A stretch of DNA of 64,000 nucleotides from Picosynechococcus sp. PCC 7117 (GTDB lineage Bacteria; Cyanobacteriota; Cyanobacteriia; Cyanobacteriales; MRBY01), in contig NZ_CP016477.1 of NCBI RefSeq assembly GCF_001693275.1, forward strand, positions 1,674,001-1,738,000. The letters are read 5' to 3'. Positions within the stretch are counted from its first letter, which is position 1, and every line of letters begins with the position of its first letter. The translations under genes and the position numbers were made by a program. Of this stretch, positions 27,490 through 37,201 are shown piece by piece. A model generated the notes under the pieces. That model was not told the origin of the DNA. It saw only the letters and a program-made list of their open reading frames with translations, and searched no databases.

Positions 27490-29142
27490 ATGCCCCCTGC
27501 CGTCGCGCCTGATTTGCCTCAATTATCCTGTCTGCCCTACGCCACTGGCCAACAAGCAGAAGGTGTTTGTCTGCTTCTGACATTGGGGCCTTATCAACTG
27601 CTCCTCGACTGTGGTGTCAAGGATTTTGAGCATTTTCTGGCCCAGGATAAAATGCCCGATGCTGTTTTTTGCAGCCATGCCCACCGGGATCACGCTGAGG
27701 GAATTCTCGCTCTACATCGCCATTTTCCCGCAGTCCCTATTTATCTCAGTGCTGCGACCCAAGCATTGTTGCCCCTCAATTGGCCTGGGACAAAAGTTCC
27801 CGCTGAGTTGGGTCAAGTGCTGCCCTGGCGATCGCCCGTAGAAATTGCAAAAAATTTAACCCTGCAACTTTTCCCCGCTGGACATTTACCAGGGGCGGCG
27901 GCGGCCTTGTTTACGCTCCATACCCCAGAGCGAGATTACACGGTATTTTATACAGGGGATTTTTCCGTTTCCCATTTTCAGTTGGTGAATGGCTTATCCA
28001 TTGAGGCCCTGCGGGGTCTCCAGCCCGATGTGTTGATCATCGAGGGTAGCTATGGCACCATGCGTCACCCCCACCGCCGTCAACAGGAAAAATATCTCAC
28101 CCAACGGATTCTCGACGCCCTAGACGCTGGTCAATCGGTAATTTTGCCGGTACCGCGCCTCGGCCTCGGCCAAGAAATCCTCAAATTACTGCGATCGCAC
28201 CACCAATTTACGGGCAAAAAAGTCGATATTTGGGTGGAAGGTCAAGTGGCCCGTGGTTGTGATTTGTATCTAGAGATTTTGCCCGAACTGCCAAATCCAG
28301 TACAAAATTTCGCCCGTCACCAAGCCCTCTTTTGGGATGACCGGGTGTATCCCCGGATGCACCGCCTCGCTCCAGGTGAATATCCAGATCTACACCAGGG
28401 CAACCATGTGATCATCACCGATTACACCAATGATTTCGCCAAGTATTGTGAGGCAGAGGAATGTTCTTGTTTACTCCTGTTACCGGAACATCCAGGGGTT
28501 TGGTTAGATATTGAAGCGCCTCCCCTCGCGGCGATCGCCCCTAAAAAGCACGTCCAAATCGAAACCTATCTCCTCGCCGAACACAGCGATGGTCGCAATA
28601 CCACCCAGTTAATCCATAACTTGCGGCCCCAACACGTTGTCTTTTTCCATGGTTCTTCCCAAGACCTAGAAGATCTCACCGCCCTCGAAGAACTCCAAAG
28701 CCGCTACCAACTCCATTGTCCCGCCGCTGGCAAGTTAGTTGAGCTTCCCATTGGGGCCACTTTTATCCAACCAGCAGGCCCCCACAGCACAGAATACGAA
28801 GGGGAAATCAATGAAGTGGGGGCTTGGATCACCATCAGTTTGCCCAATAGCCTCAACGATGATCCCCGCTGGCAAACCTTTGCAGATACGGGCCTGGTGG
28901 AAGCGCGCTGGCAAGGGGAAGAACTCGTACTGCGGGGCATTAACGAGCGGGAACTGCTGCACCATAATGTCGATGCCCAACGATTTAACAACTTAGATTG
29001 TTGCCTCAACTGCCGTTTCCAAAAAGGATTGCGCTGCCAACAACCAAAATCCCCCCTGTATCGCTTTAAGGTGACACCAGAGGGGTATTGTCCGGAGTTT
29101 CAGGCGATCGCCCAGGCTCCAGATCTGTCAGAAGAAATTTAG
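27490..29142 (+). CDS. Beta-CASP metallo-beta-lactamase-fold RNase-like protein
   Basis: The 550-residue protein has the MBL metal motif HAHRDHAEG (HxHxDH) near residue 75. YTGDFSVSHF supplies the later Asp, and VFFHGSSQDLEDL near 380 supplies a further His. The insert between them (RILDALDAGQSVILPVPRLGLGQEIL) looks like a beta-CASP domain of the CPSF73/RNase J superfamily. An extra C-terminal region holds CCLNCRFQKGLRCQQ and CPEF, perhaps a zinc site. The substrate is unknown. The ATG at 27490 is used; a TTG at 27481 is the alternative. The stop overlaps the convergent 29139 gene by 4 nt. Confidence 0.85.
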   Translation: MPPAVAPDLPQLSCLPYATGQQAEGVCLLLTLGPYQLLLDCGVKDFEHFLAQDKMPDAVFCSHAHRDHAEGILALHRHFPAVPIYLSAATQALLPLNWPGTKVPAELGQVLPWRSPVEIAKNLTLQLFPAGHLPGAAAALFTLHTPERDYTVFYTGDFSVSHFQLVNGLSIEALRGLQPDVLIIEGSYGTMRHPHRRQQEKYLTQRILDALDAGQSVILPVPRLGLGQEILKLLRSHHQFTGKKVDIWVEGQVARGCDLYLEILPELPNPVQNFARHQALFWDDRVYPRMHRLAPGEYPDLHQGNHVIITDYTNDFAKYCEAEECSCLLLLPEHPGVWLDIEAPPLAAIAPKKHVQIETYLLAEHSDGRNTTQLIHNLRPQHVVFFHGSSQDLEDLTALEELQSRYQLHCPAAGKLVELPIGATFIQPAGPHSTEYEGEINEVGAWITISLPNSLNDDPRWQTFADTGLVEARWQGEELVLRGINERELLHHNVDAQRFNNLDCCLNCRFQKGLRCQQPKSPLYRFKVTPEGYCPEFQAIAQAPDLSEEI

Positions 29143-29453
29143 TCTTGGTTTTTGGAATCGGGGAAATGGGGGAAAATTTGCTCCGCTTCTGGGCAATCTT
29201 CGGCGATCGCCAGTTCCACGTCCATCTTCGGCACCGAGGCGAGTTTTTGGGTAATGGCACCGACGCTTTCTAGGCGCACTAATTCTTCCCAGGAGGAAAT
29301 TTCGTCATCTTCTTCCGTTTCATAACGGATTGTGAGAATTTCTCCCTCAAACGCTGTAATGGTTGCATTTTCAATCCAGCGCTGTTGATCCCGCAAGAAT
29401 ATACAAACTTCTTTTTCGTCGTTGCAGATTTGGTTAATCTTGCGGTGTAGCAT
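29139..29453 (-). CDS. Conserved cyanobacterial hypothetical protein (DUF6679-like)
   Basis: The 104-residue acidic protein begins MLHRKINQICNDEKEVCIFLRDQQRWIENATITAFEG. The pattern, with ISSWEELVRLESVGAITQKLASVP in the middle, recalls a cyanobacterial DUF family. GGAG lies 7 bases before the ATG at 29453 and supports it; upstream in-frame ATGs at 29504 and 29513 are less likely. Function is unknown. It is convergent and overlaps the beta-CASP gene's last 4 nt. Confidence 0.72.
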   Translation of the reverse strand: MLHRKINQICNDEKEVCIFLRDQQRWIENATITAFEGEILTIRYETEEDDEISSWEELVRLESVGAITQKLASVPKMDVELAIAEDCPEAEQIFPHFPDSKNQD

Positions 29454-29537
29454 AAGCTTCTCCAAGGTTTGGGCAGAGCACAGTAACATTTCTCTACTAA
29501 GCATTGTAGACAATCTCCCTGCACTTTTACAGTCTTT

Positions 29538-30425
29538 TTAGGGGTGATATTGATTTAAAATTTTGCGGATATTTTCTGCCACTGAGGCGACTTGTTCAAC
29601 CATTGCTAAATGACCGCAGTGATCAATTTCTCGGACATTATTGCCCATACAACCAAAACTAGGATGAAAGCTGGCTAAATGGCGCACATACTTCAGTTCC
29701 ATGACGGGATCTTGCTGTCCTGCCAAAAAATAAACCGGTTGGCCTAATTGCGCCACCAACTGCGGTAGATAATGCACTTCTTGTTCGGTGGTTGTTTCGA
29801 GGAGAGCACCGAGGGCGGCAGTGGCATCGGCCTGGAGAAAGTCATGAATTCTCTGTTTTCCCCATTGTCTTGAGAGGGGACGATGCACCATTAACCGGGC
29901 AAAAAATAAGTCCAATAACGGTAAATGTTTCAGGAAGGGCCAGCGATTTTTGACGAGGTTCTGGCCAGCATTGCGAAACTTTTCAAAGTCTTCTTTGAGA
30001 TAAATGCCCCCCCCAGCATTGATACAGATAATTCCCCGCACCCGTTCGGGACAAATGGCGGCCCCCCATAGGGCAATACTCCCCCCTAGGGAATGACCCA
30101 CAAGCCAAACGTTTCTGAGGTTGAGGGTGTCGAGTAAATGTCGAAGATCGGTGCCGTAATCTTGGAGAGTGTAGCCTTGGTCTGGGTAGCGATCGCCTTG
30201 GGTCTTAGCAGCAGATTCCCCAAAACCTCGGAGATCGTAGGCGAGACAGGCATAATCTTGCTTTAAAAGATCAATGAGGGGCTGCCAATAGGCGCGACTT
30301 AGGAGCCAACCATGGATAAAAACAAGAGTGGGATATTCGGTCTCTTCTCCGGCAGGATCTGCGGGGCGATCGCTGGGGGTAAAGTCATAGGCATGGAGCA
30401 CATCGCGAATTACCGTTGTTGCCAT
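29538..30425 (-). CDS. Alpha/beta hydrolase
   Basis: The 295-residue protein has the oxyanion motif HGWLLSRAYW, the nucleophile elbow GHSLGGS with Ser near 113, an Asp in GQQDPVME and a His in IDHCGHLAMVE. This gives a complete Ser-Asp-His triad in alpha/beta-hydrolase order. There is no signal peptide, so it is cytoplasmic. The substrate is unknown. It lies 84 bases downstream of the 29139 gene start on the same strand. Confidence 0.88.
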   Translation of the reverse strand: MATTVIRDVLHAYDFTPSDRPADPAGEETEYPTLVFIHGWLLSRAYWQPLIDLLKQDYACLAYDLRGFGESAAKTQGDRYPDQGYTLQDYGTDLRHLLDTLNLRNVWLVGHSLGGSIALWGAAICPERVRGIICINAGGGIYLKEDFEKFRNAGQNLVKNRWPFLKHLPLLDLFFARLMVHRPLSRQWGKQRIHDFLQADATAALGALLETTTEQEVHYLPQLVAQLGQPVYFLAGQQDPVMELKYVRHLASFHPSFGCMGNNVREIDHCGHLAMVEQVASVAENIRKILNQYHP

Positions 30426-30510
30426 AAAATCTTGTTACCAATGGGCTCACAGTTCTACCACCCTTTATCTTACCCAAGAGCGTTCTCCCAGGTTGCCCTG
30501 TCTAGGGACA

Positions 30511-31233
30511 TCATGAAAGGTGCAGCAGGCGATCGCGCACATTACTCGCAATTCGTTGGCCTAAATACTCAGGAATCGCGCTTTCATTGGGGCCAAAAAG
30601 ATACAAAATCAGCCTTGTATTGCCACGCCAAGACACCAAATTCGCATTAATCACTAACAAATCTTCCTGCCAAATCGCATACATGGCCCGGTACAACAAA
30701 CCTTCCTGTTCCTTGGCTTCGATGATTAGAGTCGGCAGGTGAAAAACAGGGTCAATGTAAAATTCCGTATGCACCTCGGCGAGCCCCTCTGCAAAATCAA
30801 ACTCGACGGCCAACATTTCCTCTACTTCAAAGCGCCCAGCCAGGGCTTCCCGCACTGCTCGACAGACGTTTCCGGCGGTATTTGGGGCGAGGGGCTGATT
30901 ATTGCGATCAAGACTAATCTTAATAAAAACGAGCATCGGCGCTTGGATTTGTCCATACAGACTGAGGCTATGGATCTTCAAACCGTAGGCTAAGAGAATC
31001 CCGAAAATGTCACTTAAAAGAAAAGATTGGTTTCGGTAGGCAAACTGGAAGACGCTCCGGTTGCCTTCGGGACTAATCTCAACAATCGGCTTCTTGGCCC
31101 GGTAGAGCTGGTAGGCTAACTGGAGATTTTGAAATTGCGCTTCGCTACTGACGAATTGTTCGTAAAATTCGGGAAATGAACGGTTGAAACGTTTCAGTAG
31201 ATCTAAATTAGAAGATTTGAGGGTGGCGGCCAT
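30511..31233 (-). CDS. Hypothetical protein with ACT-like domains
   Basis: The 240-residue soluble protein has two segments with the betaalphabetabetaalphabeta rhythm of ACT domains: FLLSDIFGILLAYGLKIHSLSLYGQ near 72-96 and GLLYRAMYAIWQEDLLVINANLVSWRG near 178-204. These resemble the ACT repeats of GlnD/UridylylR proteins, but no catalytic domain is present. A ligand-sensing role is inference. The ATG at 31233 is preceded by a weak ribosome site. Confidence 0.65.
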   Translation of the reverse strand: MAATLKSSNLDLLKRFNRSFPEFYEQFVSSEAQFQNLQLAYQLYRAKKPIVEISPEGNRSVFQFAYRNQSFLLSDIFGILLAYGLKIHSLSLYGQIQAPMLVFIKISLDRNNQPLAPNTAGNVCRAVREALAGRFEVEEMLAVEFDFAEGLAEVHTEFYIDPVFHLPTLIIEAKEQEGLLYRAMYAIWQEDLLVINANLVSWRGNTRLILYLFGPNESAIPEYLGQRIASNVRDRLLHLS

Positions 31234-31462
31234 AGTTAATGGGGGGCAGTGGGGCTAAAGATACTCAACGATAAAGACGATGATGCGTTTGTGATCTCCG
31301 AATAACCCTTATTTTCTACAGTGTACTCCAGGAATTTTGCTCTTTCTGCTCCCTAGTGCCCCGGCAGCCCACAGTCAGCCTTCGCAAAAGATCTTGTAAG
31401 ATTATCAAGAATATTTATTTGTCATGTCCTGCGACTTCATCCGAGGCGATCGCCCCCATAAA

Positions 31463-31975
31463 ATGAGCATGGGTTTCCTAAAACGACTATTTAATCCCAC
31501 CGTTGATGTTCCAAATGTCCAGATCAGTGATTCACAACTTGAGTCTGCTGGCCAACCGCGTATTTTCTTTAGCCTAGATCGCGACCTAGATCTCTACGAA
31601 CTAGAAGAACTCTGTGATCAAGTCGGTTGGGCCAGACGCCCGATTCGTAAAGTCCGCAAAGCGATCCAACATAGCTTTCTGGTGGTCACCGTCTGGGAAG
31701 TGCGCAATAGTAAACGGCGGCGTCTCATTGGGTTTGCCCGGGCCACCTCTGACTGTGCCTTCAATGCGACGGTGTGGGATGTGGTGATTCATCCCCAGTT
31801 CCAGAGCCAGGGTTTAGGTAAAGGCCTGATGCAGTTCATTATCAAAAAACTGCGAGAGTCAGATATTAGCAATATTACGCTTTTTGCTGATCCCCAGGTG
31901 GTGGAGTTTTATCGGCGGTTGGGTTTTATCCTTGATCCAGAAGGGATTAAAGGGATGTTTTGGTATCCAAGCTAA
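31463..31975 (+). CDS. ycf52: GNAT acetyltransferase, Ycf52/plastid-GNAT-like
   Basis: The 170-residue product is a single GNAT domain. The acetyl-CoA loop [12 protein letters not shown] (Q/RxxGxG/A) and [13 protein letters not shown] at the end are typical. The central [23 protein letters not shown] matches Ycf52 of plastids and its plant NSI/GNAT descendants, which acetylate lysines or N-termini of plastid proteins. The ATG at 31463 (or 31469) is preferred; a frame from 31424 exists but adds HIP1-like sequence with no similarity. Confidence 0.82.
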   Translation: MSMGFLKRLFNPTVDVPNVQISDSQLESAGQPRIFFSLDRDLDLYELEELCDQVGWARRPIRKVRKAIQHSFLVVTVWEVRNSKRRRLIGFARATSDCAFNATVWDVVIHPQFQSQGLGKGLMQFIIKKLRESDISNITLFADPQVVEFYRRLGFILDPEGIKGMFWYPS

Positions 31976-32028
31976 AAATGATTTCGCAAACCGCCTGCAG
32001 CTAAGTTATACTAGCTGAGGTATTTCAC

Positions 32029-32102
32029 CGGGATGTAGCGCAGCTTGGTAGCGCGCCTGCTTTGGGAGCAGGATGCCGCAGGTTCAAATCCTGTCATCCC
32101 GA
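32029..32102 (+). tRNA. tRNA-Pro (anticodon TGG)
   Basis: The cloverleaf is complete: acceptor CGGGATG (32029-32035) with CATCCCG (32095-32101), D-stem GCGC/GCGC, anticodon stem CCTGC/GCAGG with loop TTTGGGA, and T-stem GCAGG/CCTGT with TTCAAAT loop. The anticodon TGG at 32063-32065 decodes proline. The CCA end is not encoded. A T-run follows at once and may stop transcription. Confidence 0.95.
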
Positions 32103-32510
32103 TTTTTTAAGTTTTAAAACTTTCTGGTGGCGATCGCCGCCATTAATTTGACCACCCCAGGTCAGCCAAGACACTTCAATCAAAAGCCTAGATCGCCCCA
32201 GAATAATTGAATTTTTTGTGTTAGAGTCGAAGTCGTTGGCCAGCCTATGCCGATACTTTTCTATCTGCAATGGAACTTGAGTATAAACATTTACGAAATG
32301 GAACTCCAATTTACGGAGCCACGTCTCTAGAATACATTGATAAACTGCAACATCCGTCATCCATGGGAGACCCCAGTTTATCTAGATCATGGCGTAGATT
32401 GCCGCTTTTTTAATGGGGATTTCTAAGACGTAAACCACAGTATTTTGACGGCTTATTTTTTTAGGATTAATTTTTCTAATCTTGCAGTTATTTTGTTTGA
32501 GGTTTTATTT
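32103..32510. other. Non-coding gap before the Tic22 gene
   Basis: After the tRNA T-run this 408-base stretch shows one HIP1 site and AT-rich sequence toward the Tic22 start. A 47-codon frame (32270-32413) and a longer reverse frame overlapping the tRNA are present but have no recognisable features. Confidence 0.45.
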
Positions 32511-33353
32511 ATGAAAAGTCTGGTTCGTTTGGGTCAAAAAGCCCTACTGATGGGCACGGTAATCGCCGGCACAATCTTAGGTGTTAATGGCAGTGTGTTG
32601 GCGCTCCCTGAGGCAGCCGTCGTCGAAAAGCTCCGGCCAATTCCGATGTATATGCTGATCAACGACGAAGGACAGCCCATTTTTGCGACAGTCACCGACC
32701 AGAATGGCGGCGAGTCGGGGGTTACGGGCGTTTTTGTGAGTCTTTCGGATGCCGAAAACCTCGTGGCGGCCCGCCAAACAGAATCAAAAAGACTCCTCGA
32801 TGCGGAACGGGCAAAACCCAATGCCGATCCCCAAATTGTCGCTGAACTAGAAGCTCAAGCGGCCCTGTGGCAAGAGGCCAACGTTCTTCCCATCGGTTTG
32901 GATAAGATCTACCAGTTTGCCCAGAGCGATGAAGCAGAAGATTTGACCTTTAAGTTTTTGCCGACCATGGCGCAGTTAAATGCGGCGGCCCAAGTGACGC
33001 AACAGGAAAACTTCCCCGGTGTGCCTTTATTTTTCCTCTCGATTCAGGAAAAGGATGCCAACGGACAAGATATTGTTTCTTTCCCAACTCTGGCAGGGGA
33101 TGACAACAATGGCAACGGTGAGATCCCTGTTTTCTTTGAAGTGCAGCCGATTCTTGAGCAATTAGATGCTTTCCCGGAAGATGAAGAGCTGAGTATTAAT
33201 GTAATGCCCCTTGAGGTATTTATCGCAAAACTGCTCGATGAGGATCTACCCGCAGAGGAGCAGGAATTTTTGGAGTCGATGACCCTAATTCCCTCGACGG
33301 AATCGGCCCAGTTGATCCAAGCTGTCATTGAGCAGCAACGGCAACAACAATAG
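32511..33353 (+). CDS. Tic22-family exported protein
   Basis: The 280-residue protein has a signal peptide (MKSLVRLGQKALLMGTVIAG, with cleavage about residue 28 after VLA). The Tic22 fold motifs follow: PMYMLINDEGQPIFATV, VTGVFVSLSDAENLV and GVPLFFLSIQ. Cyanobacterial Tic22 sits in the periplasm/thylakoid lumen and helps outer-membrane or envelope biogenesis. The ATG at 32511 starts the signal peptide; the in-frame upstream start at 32445 would place a hydrophobic block before it. Confidence 0.9.
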   Translation: MKSLVRLGQKALLMGTVIAGTILGVNGSVLALPEAAVVEKLRPIPMYMLINDEGQPIFATVTDQNGGESGVTGVFVSLSDAENLVAARQTESKRLLDAERAKPNADPQIVAELEAQAALWQEANVLPIGLDKIYQFAQSDEAEDLTFKFLPTMAQLNAAAQVTQQENFPGVPLFFLSIQEKDANGQDIVSFPTLAGDDNNGNGEIPVFFEVQPILEQLDAFPEDEELSINVMPLEVFIAKLLDEDLPAEEQEFLESMTLIPSTESAQLIQAVIEQQRQQQ

Positions 33354-33374
33354 GGTATTGGGAACGGTTGATTC

Positions 33375-34250
33375 TTGAGTGAGATTATTGCGGCTCAGGA
33401 TTTAGTACGGTGGCGACAGTGGGCCAAAACCCAGGCGATCGCCACCGATATTTCTGTTGAGGAAGTGGATTGGTTTCTCCAGGGGCTGACCACCGTGGAT
33501 CGGTTGAGTTTGCGGCTGGGGATTCGGGAAGACGTGCAGAGTCAGGTGTCTTTGGTTGAACTTTCACGACTCTGGGAACGGCGCTGCCAAGAGAAAATCC
33601 CGGTGCAATATCTTGTCGGGAAAACGCCCTGGCGCAATTTTGAGCTAGTTGTTTCCCCTGCGGTCTTGATCCCTCGACCCGAAACGGAATATTTAATTGA
33701 TCTGGCTCAGGCGAGTCATCATGATTTACACACAGGTCATTGGGTCGATCTAGGAACGGGCAGTGGGGCGATCGCCTTGGGTCTGGCCGACAGTTTTCCC
33801 GCAGCGACGATTCATGCTGTTGATCAGAGTGCCGCTGCCCTTGAGGTCGCCCGAAAAAATGCGATCGCCTACGGATTGCAAGATCGAATTCAGTTTTACC
33901 ACGGCAGTTGGTGGGAACCGCTGCAACACCTACAGGGACAGGTGGCGGGTATGGTTTCCAATCCCCCCTATATTCCTGCTGTCTTACTGCCGGACTTGCA
34001 GCCAGAGGTTTATCGCCACGAACCCCACAGCGCCCTTGACGGGGGCATAGATGGATTAGCTGATCTGCGAATTTTGGTGAATGAAGCGCCGGATTATCTG
34101 ATTTCTGGTGGTATTTGGCTCGTTGAACTGATGCGTGGCCAGGGGGAAGCGGTGGCGCAATTACTCGCAGACAATGGTCATTACACTCAAATTCAGATCA
34201 TTCATGACTTTGCCGGGGGCGATCGCTACGTATCTGCTCAGCGCAAGTAA
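33375..34250 (+). CDS. prmC: Peptide chain release factor N5-glutamine methyltransferase
   Basis: PrmC methylates the GGQ glutamine of release factors. The 291-residue protein has an N-terminal helical domain, VLIPRPETEYLI, the SAM motif DLGTGSGAIAL near 122 and the catalytic NPPYIP near 197. It starts at TTG 33375, since a stop lies just upstream in frame and no ATG is near. The gene begins 22 bases after the Tic22 stop and may share its transcript. Confidence 0.95.
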   Translation: MSEIIAAQDLVRWRQWAKTQAIATDISVEEVDWFLQGLTTVDRLSLRLGIREDVQSQVSLVELSRLWERRCQEKIPVQYLVGKTPWRNFELVVSPAVLIPRPETEYLIDLAQASHHDLHTGHWVDLGTGSGAIALGLADSFPAATIHAVDQSAAALEVARKNAIAYGLQDRIQFYHGSWWEPLQHLQGQVAGMVSNPPYIPAVLLPDLQPEVYRHEPHSALDGGIDGLADLRILVNEAPDYLISGGIWLVELMRGQGEAVAQLLADNGHYTQIQIIHDFAGGDRYVSAQRK

Positions 34251-34404
34251 ATATTAGTTTCATCGTGATCAGAGTCACGATAGCTTGCTTTAGGAAAACT
34301 TAATTTTAATTTGGGCTAGATATTTACTCTAGGACGGGAATACTCATTTTAGATAAGATAATAATAGTCGGTACTATAGGTTGCATCAGGATTAGGTGCG
34401 CGCT

Positions 34405-36027
34405 ATGAAGTTTTTTCTCTTCCAAGCATGGTTAAGAATACGGCGACGGAGACTTAACTCTCAGATTAATGAGGATGGCTTTGTTTTGCCATTAGTGTTT
34501 GGGATCGGGCTATTCATGCTTATTGTTGGGGCAACAATGATTTTCCGAAGTCAGGATGATCAAACTACGGCGATCGCCCAGCGTGAAACATCTTCTGGTT
34601 TAGCGGCAGCAGAAACGGGGATTAACCGGGTCTATAATTTTCTCACTGCAAACCGTGTTTTTTCCCAATATCCATCAGACAATAGCCTCACTTCCTACAG
34701 TTGGCAGAATGGTCAAACTTGGGAAACATTAGTTCTTAATGCCAGTACCAATCCAGTGATTGTTGATCAGTGTCTAACAGAAACTGCTATTGATGAGTCT
34801 ATTGATGAACTAGAACGATATATTGACGATGTATGGGTAAATGTCGATGAAAATCGACCAGAAGAAGGGCAATTTCAAGTAGTTAGTTATGAATATGTTG
34901 GTGTCTCCAAAGATGAAGAATCAGATATTGATGCAGGCATTCTTATTGGGCGCGGTCTTCTCCAAGTGAAGGGACGAGTAAATACCGACAGTGAAGATGA
35001 TACTGGTGATAATGAACTAGGCACTGCAGTCAGTTCTGTTTATGTAGAAATTCCAATTCTCAAAAACCAGCCTTCTATTCAAGGTGTTCCTGGACTCTGG
35101 ACTTTTTCTCCTTATCTAGCCGGAAATCAAAAAGTAGAAGGAGATATTATGATTAGCGGCATTACTGGCTCAGGCTGTGACATTTTTGCCGATGGAGTCA
35201 TCGAAGACTTAGAAGATGCCATCGTCGGTCCAGGAGAAGTGATTCCCGCCCCAGGTCTTCCTTTTCCAAGTCTACCAGCGCTCCCTGCTCTGGCAGATCG
35301 TAACGAACTTGCCGCTATCAATGGTAATGGCCTTGATTTGACGTTCCCTCGCTCAGGAGATAAACATATCCTGCGAACTATCAATGGCGTTCCGACTGAA
35401 GTTTATCACTACAATATCGGTACTGCCCCTGATGGCTCAAAAAGTCCTGTGAGTATTAATCTAGGGGGCAACGGACGCATTACGATTCGGACGGGAACAA
35501 AAACAGTTTCAGGACAAACCCGTCAGCAAATGGTTATTTTTCATGCAAATGGGAGTGTAAACATTGGCGGAACTTCTACTATCCGTCACTTAGAAATGAG
35601 TACGGTCAATGCAGCCCAGAACAAATCTTTCTTCCAACTTTATGGCAAGGGAAATACGGGAACACCCGCTGGCTCATTTGCTAAACCCGACTATTACTTC
35701 TGTGTGAACGGGACTCCAGAGTCGAGCTACTTTGTCTTGGGGCCTGACTACACCTATGGTGTAAATGGTGGAGGAGGAGCGGAAGCAACCATTTATGGCA
35801 CAGTTTGGGTAAAGCAAGTTTCCAACAGTGAACTTACCCTACTTGATGGCGCTACCCTGCCCTGTGGGTCAAGTTCCAACCAAATTATTGTCAAACAAGA
35901 ATTAACCGAAGATGACCTTATAGAAGTAGAAGCTATTCTTGGGGAAGCGCCAATACCAGAAGGCAGCAATCCCAATCCGCCTATCCTCCGACCTTTTATC
36001 AATTGGAAACGTTTACCCAATGGCTAA
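34405..36027 (+). CDS. PilX-like minor pilin / pilus-cluster protein
   Basis: The 540-residue protein has one N-terminal hydrophobic segment (about 27-48, GFVLPLVFGIGLFMLIVG). It is preceded by a Gly-Phe like a prepilin site and by an RRRR cluster. SSGLAAAETGINRVYNFL follows, as in PilX N-terminal domains. The rest is a large secreted region with few HIP1 sites. Its gene leads a co-directional cluster of prepilin genes and overlaps the next start by 8 nt. It may be the large PilX-type component of a minor-pilin tip complex; related cyanobacterial clusters include Synechocystis pilA9-slr2018 and Hps loci. Confidence 0.75.
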   Translation: MKFFLFQAWLRIRRRRLNSQINEDGFVLPLVFGIGLFMLIVGATMIFRSQDDQTTAIAQRETSSGLAAAETGINRVYNFLTANRVFSQYPSDNSLTSYSWQNGQTWETLVLNASTNPVIVDQCLTETAIDESIDELERYIDDVWVNVDENRPEEGQFQVVSYEYVGVSKDEESDIDAGILIGRGLLQVKGRVNTDSEDDTGDNELGTAVSSVYVEIPILKNQPSIQGVPGLWTFSPYLAGNQKVEGDIMISGITGSGCDIFADGVIEDLEDAIVGPGEVIPAPGLPFPSLPALPALADRNELAAINGNGLDLTFPRSGDKHILRTINGVPTEVYHYNIGTAPDGSKSPVSINLGGNGRITIRTGTKTVSGQTRQQMVIFHANGSVNIGGTSTIRHLEMSTVNAAQNKSFFQLYGKGNTGTPAGSFAKPDYYFCVNGTPESSYFVLGPDYTYGVNGGGGAEATIYGTVWVKQVSNSELTLLDGATLPCGSSSNQIIVKQELTEDDLIEVEAILGEAPIPEGSNPNPPILRPFINWKRLPNG

Positions 36028-36529
36028 TTTCTGGTCACTACTGTTGTGTCTAAATCGACGACAAGACCGAGGATTTACTTTCATTGAAGTCCTCGCAGGA
36101 ATTTTAATCGCACTGATCTTTACTTTGATCGCGACTCAGGCGATCGTGATCGGTACAGTGTTTAAAGTTCGAGCACGCCGAATTAGTGAAGCCACCAATG
36201 TTATCCGTGCCGACCTCGAAGAATTGCGATTTTTATCTACTTCCGCAAACCCTGAAAATATTAATAGTCAGTTAATTCAACTCTGTCAGGCAAGCTTCTC
36301 CACAGCCTTTATTAATTCTTTTGCTGGCACTTTGCCTCCCGTGGATTCGCCAGTTACTCTCCTCAATAAAAGCTACGAGCTACGCCGAGAAGAAAGCTAT
36401 CCCGAATGGAATGTCCTTCGCTTAAGTTACTCTATCAGAGATACAGATAGTCCCAATGGTGTTGTAATTGCAGAGCTACAGGCAGAAATCACTCCGGAAG
36501 CATCTACTGAATGTCCTTGGATTAGATAA
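36020..36529 (+). CDS. Type IV prepilin-like protein (PilV-like minor pilin)
   Basis: The 169-residue protein has a class III signal: RQDRG then FTFIEVLAGILIALIFTLIAT, with the expected Glu at mature position 5. The globular part contains two Cys that may pair. The ATG at 36020 overlaps the previous gene's stop by 8 nt and fits translational coupling; an upstream frame to 35939 lies wholly inside the previous gene. Processing by the prepilin peptidase PilD is expected. Confidence 0.85.
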   Translation: MANFWSLLLCLNRRQDRGFTFIEVLAGILIALIFTLIATQAIVIGTVFKVRARRISEATNVIRADLEELRFLSTSANPENINSQLIQLCQASFSTAFINSFAGTLPPVDSPVTLLNKSYELRREESYPEWNVLRLSYSIRDTDSPNGVVIAELQAEITPEASTECPWIR

Positions 36530-36547
36530 GGAAAAACGAATAACTTA

Positions 36548-37090
36548 ATGATTAATCAACCATGCATTGTTCCCGCTGAAAAAGGCTTTACGCTAATTGA
36601 ACTCCTTACAGGGATGTTGATTGTGGGGATTCTAGCTTCAATTTCAGCCCCTAGTTTCTTGGGACTCGTCAATCGTGGTCGAGTGAATGAAGCGCTTAAT
36701 CGTACTCGAGGCGCTCTTCAAGAGGCACAGCGAGAAGTTATTAAAAAAAGCAATACTTGTAATCTTACTTTTAGCCCATCCGGTCAGACTGTCAATATTA
36801 TCGGAGGATGCTTAGTTACTGGCCCCAGAGTAATGTCTCGAGTAACCTATCGTCATACCCTTGCTAATAATGACCCTGCTAATGTCATCGAATTAGATTT
36901 TAAGGGTGTGCCAGTAGAGGATAACTTTAATGATGGTCAAGAAGTATTTGTCTTTCGTGGAAATGGAAACTATGAACGCTGTTTGGTTATCTCGCGGGCT
37001 TTGGGATTAATTCGTGTCGGCATCTATAATACATCTGGAACAAGTGACACATCCACTGATGCAACTAAATGCATTACAGGTCAAGTATAA
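36548..37090 (+). CDS. Type IV prepilin-like protein (GspH/FimT-like minor pilin)
   Basis: The 180-residue product has the prepilin motif EKG-FTLIELLTGMLIVGILASISAPSF at about 12-36. This is followed by GRVNEALNRTRGALQEAQREVIKKS, typical of GspH/FimT. Cys pairs in the globular part (CNL, GGC, ERCLV, KCIT) may form disulfides. It is paralogous to the gene at 39858, sharing NRGRVNEA, REVIKKS and YERCLVISR-like segments. The stop-to-start gap from the previous gene is 18 bases. Confidence 0.88.
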   Translation: MINQPCIVPAEKGFTLIELLTGMLIVGILASISAPSFLGLVNRGRVNEALNRTRGALQEAQREVIKKSNTCNLTFSPSGQTVNIIGGCLVTGPRVMSRVTYRHTLANNDPANVIELDFKGVPVEDNFNDGQEVFVFRGNGNYERCLVISRALGLIRVGIYNTSGTSDTSTDATKCITGQV

Positions 37091-37201
37091 AGTGAAAACT
37101 CTACTACAATCTAAAATAAAGCAATTCCGATTAATTGTAGATTTTATCTATAAAAACTATTTTGTAATCATCATTTTCTTTCCCTTTGAGTCTCCTAAAC
37201 C

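Noticed and set aside
32094-32360. Reverse frame of 88 codons
   Set aside because: It overlaps the tRNA-Pro 3' end and has no family features.
32270-32413. 47-codon forward frame between tRNA-Pro and the Tic22 gene
   Set aside because: It has a clean start and stop but no recognisable sequence and no good ribosome site.
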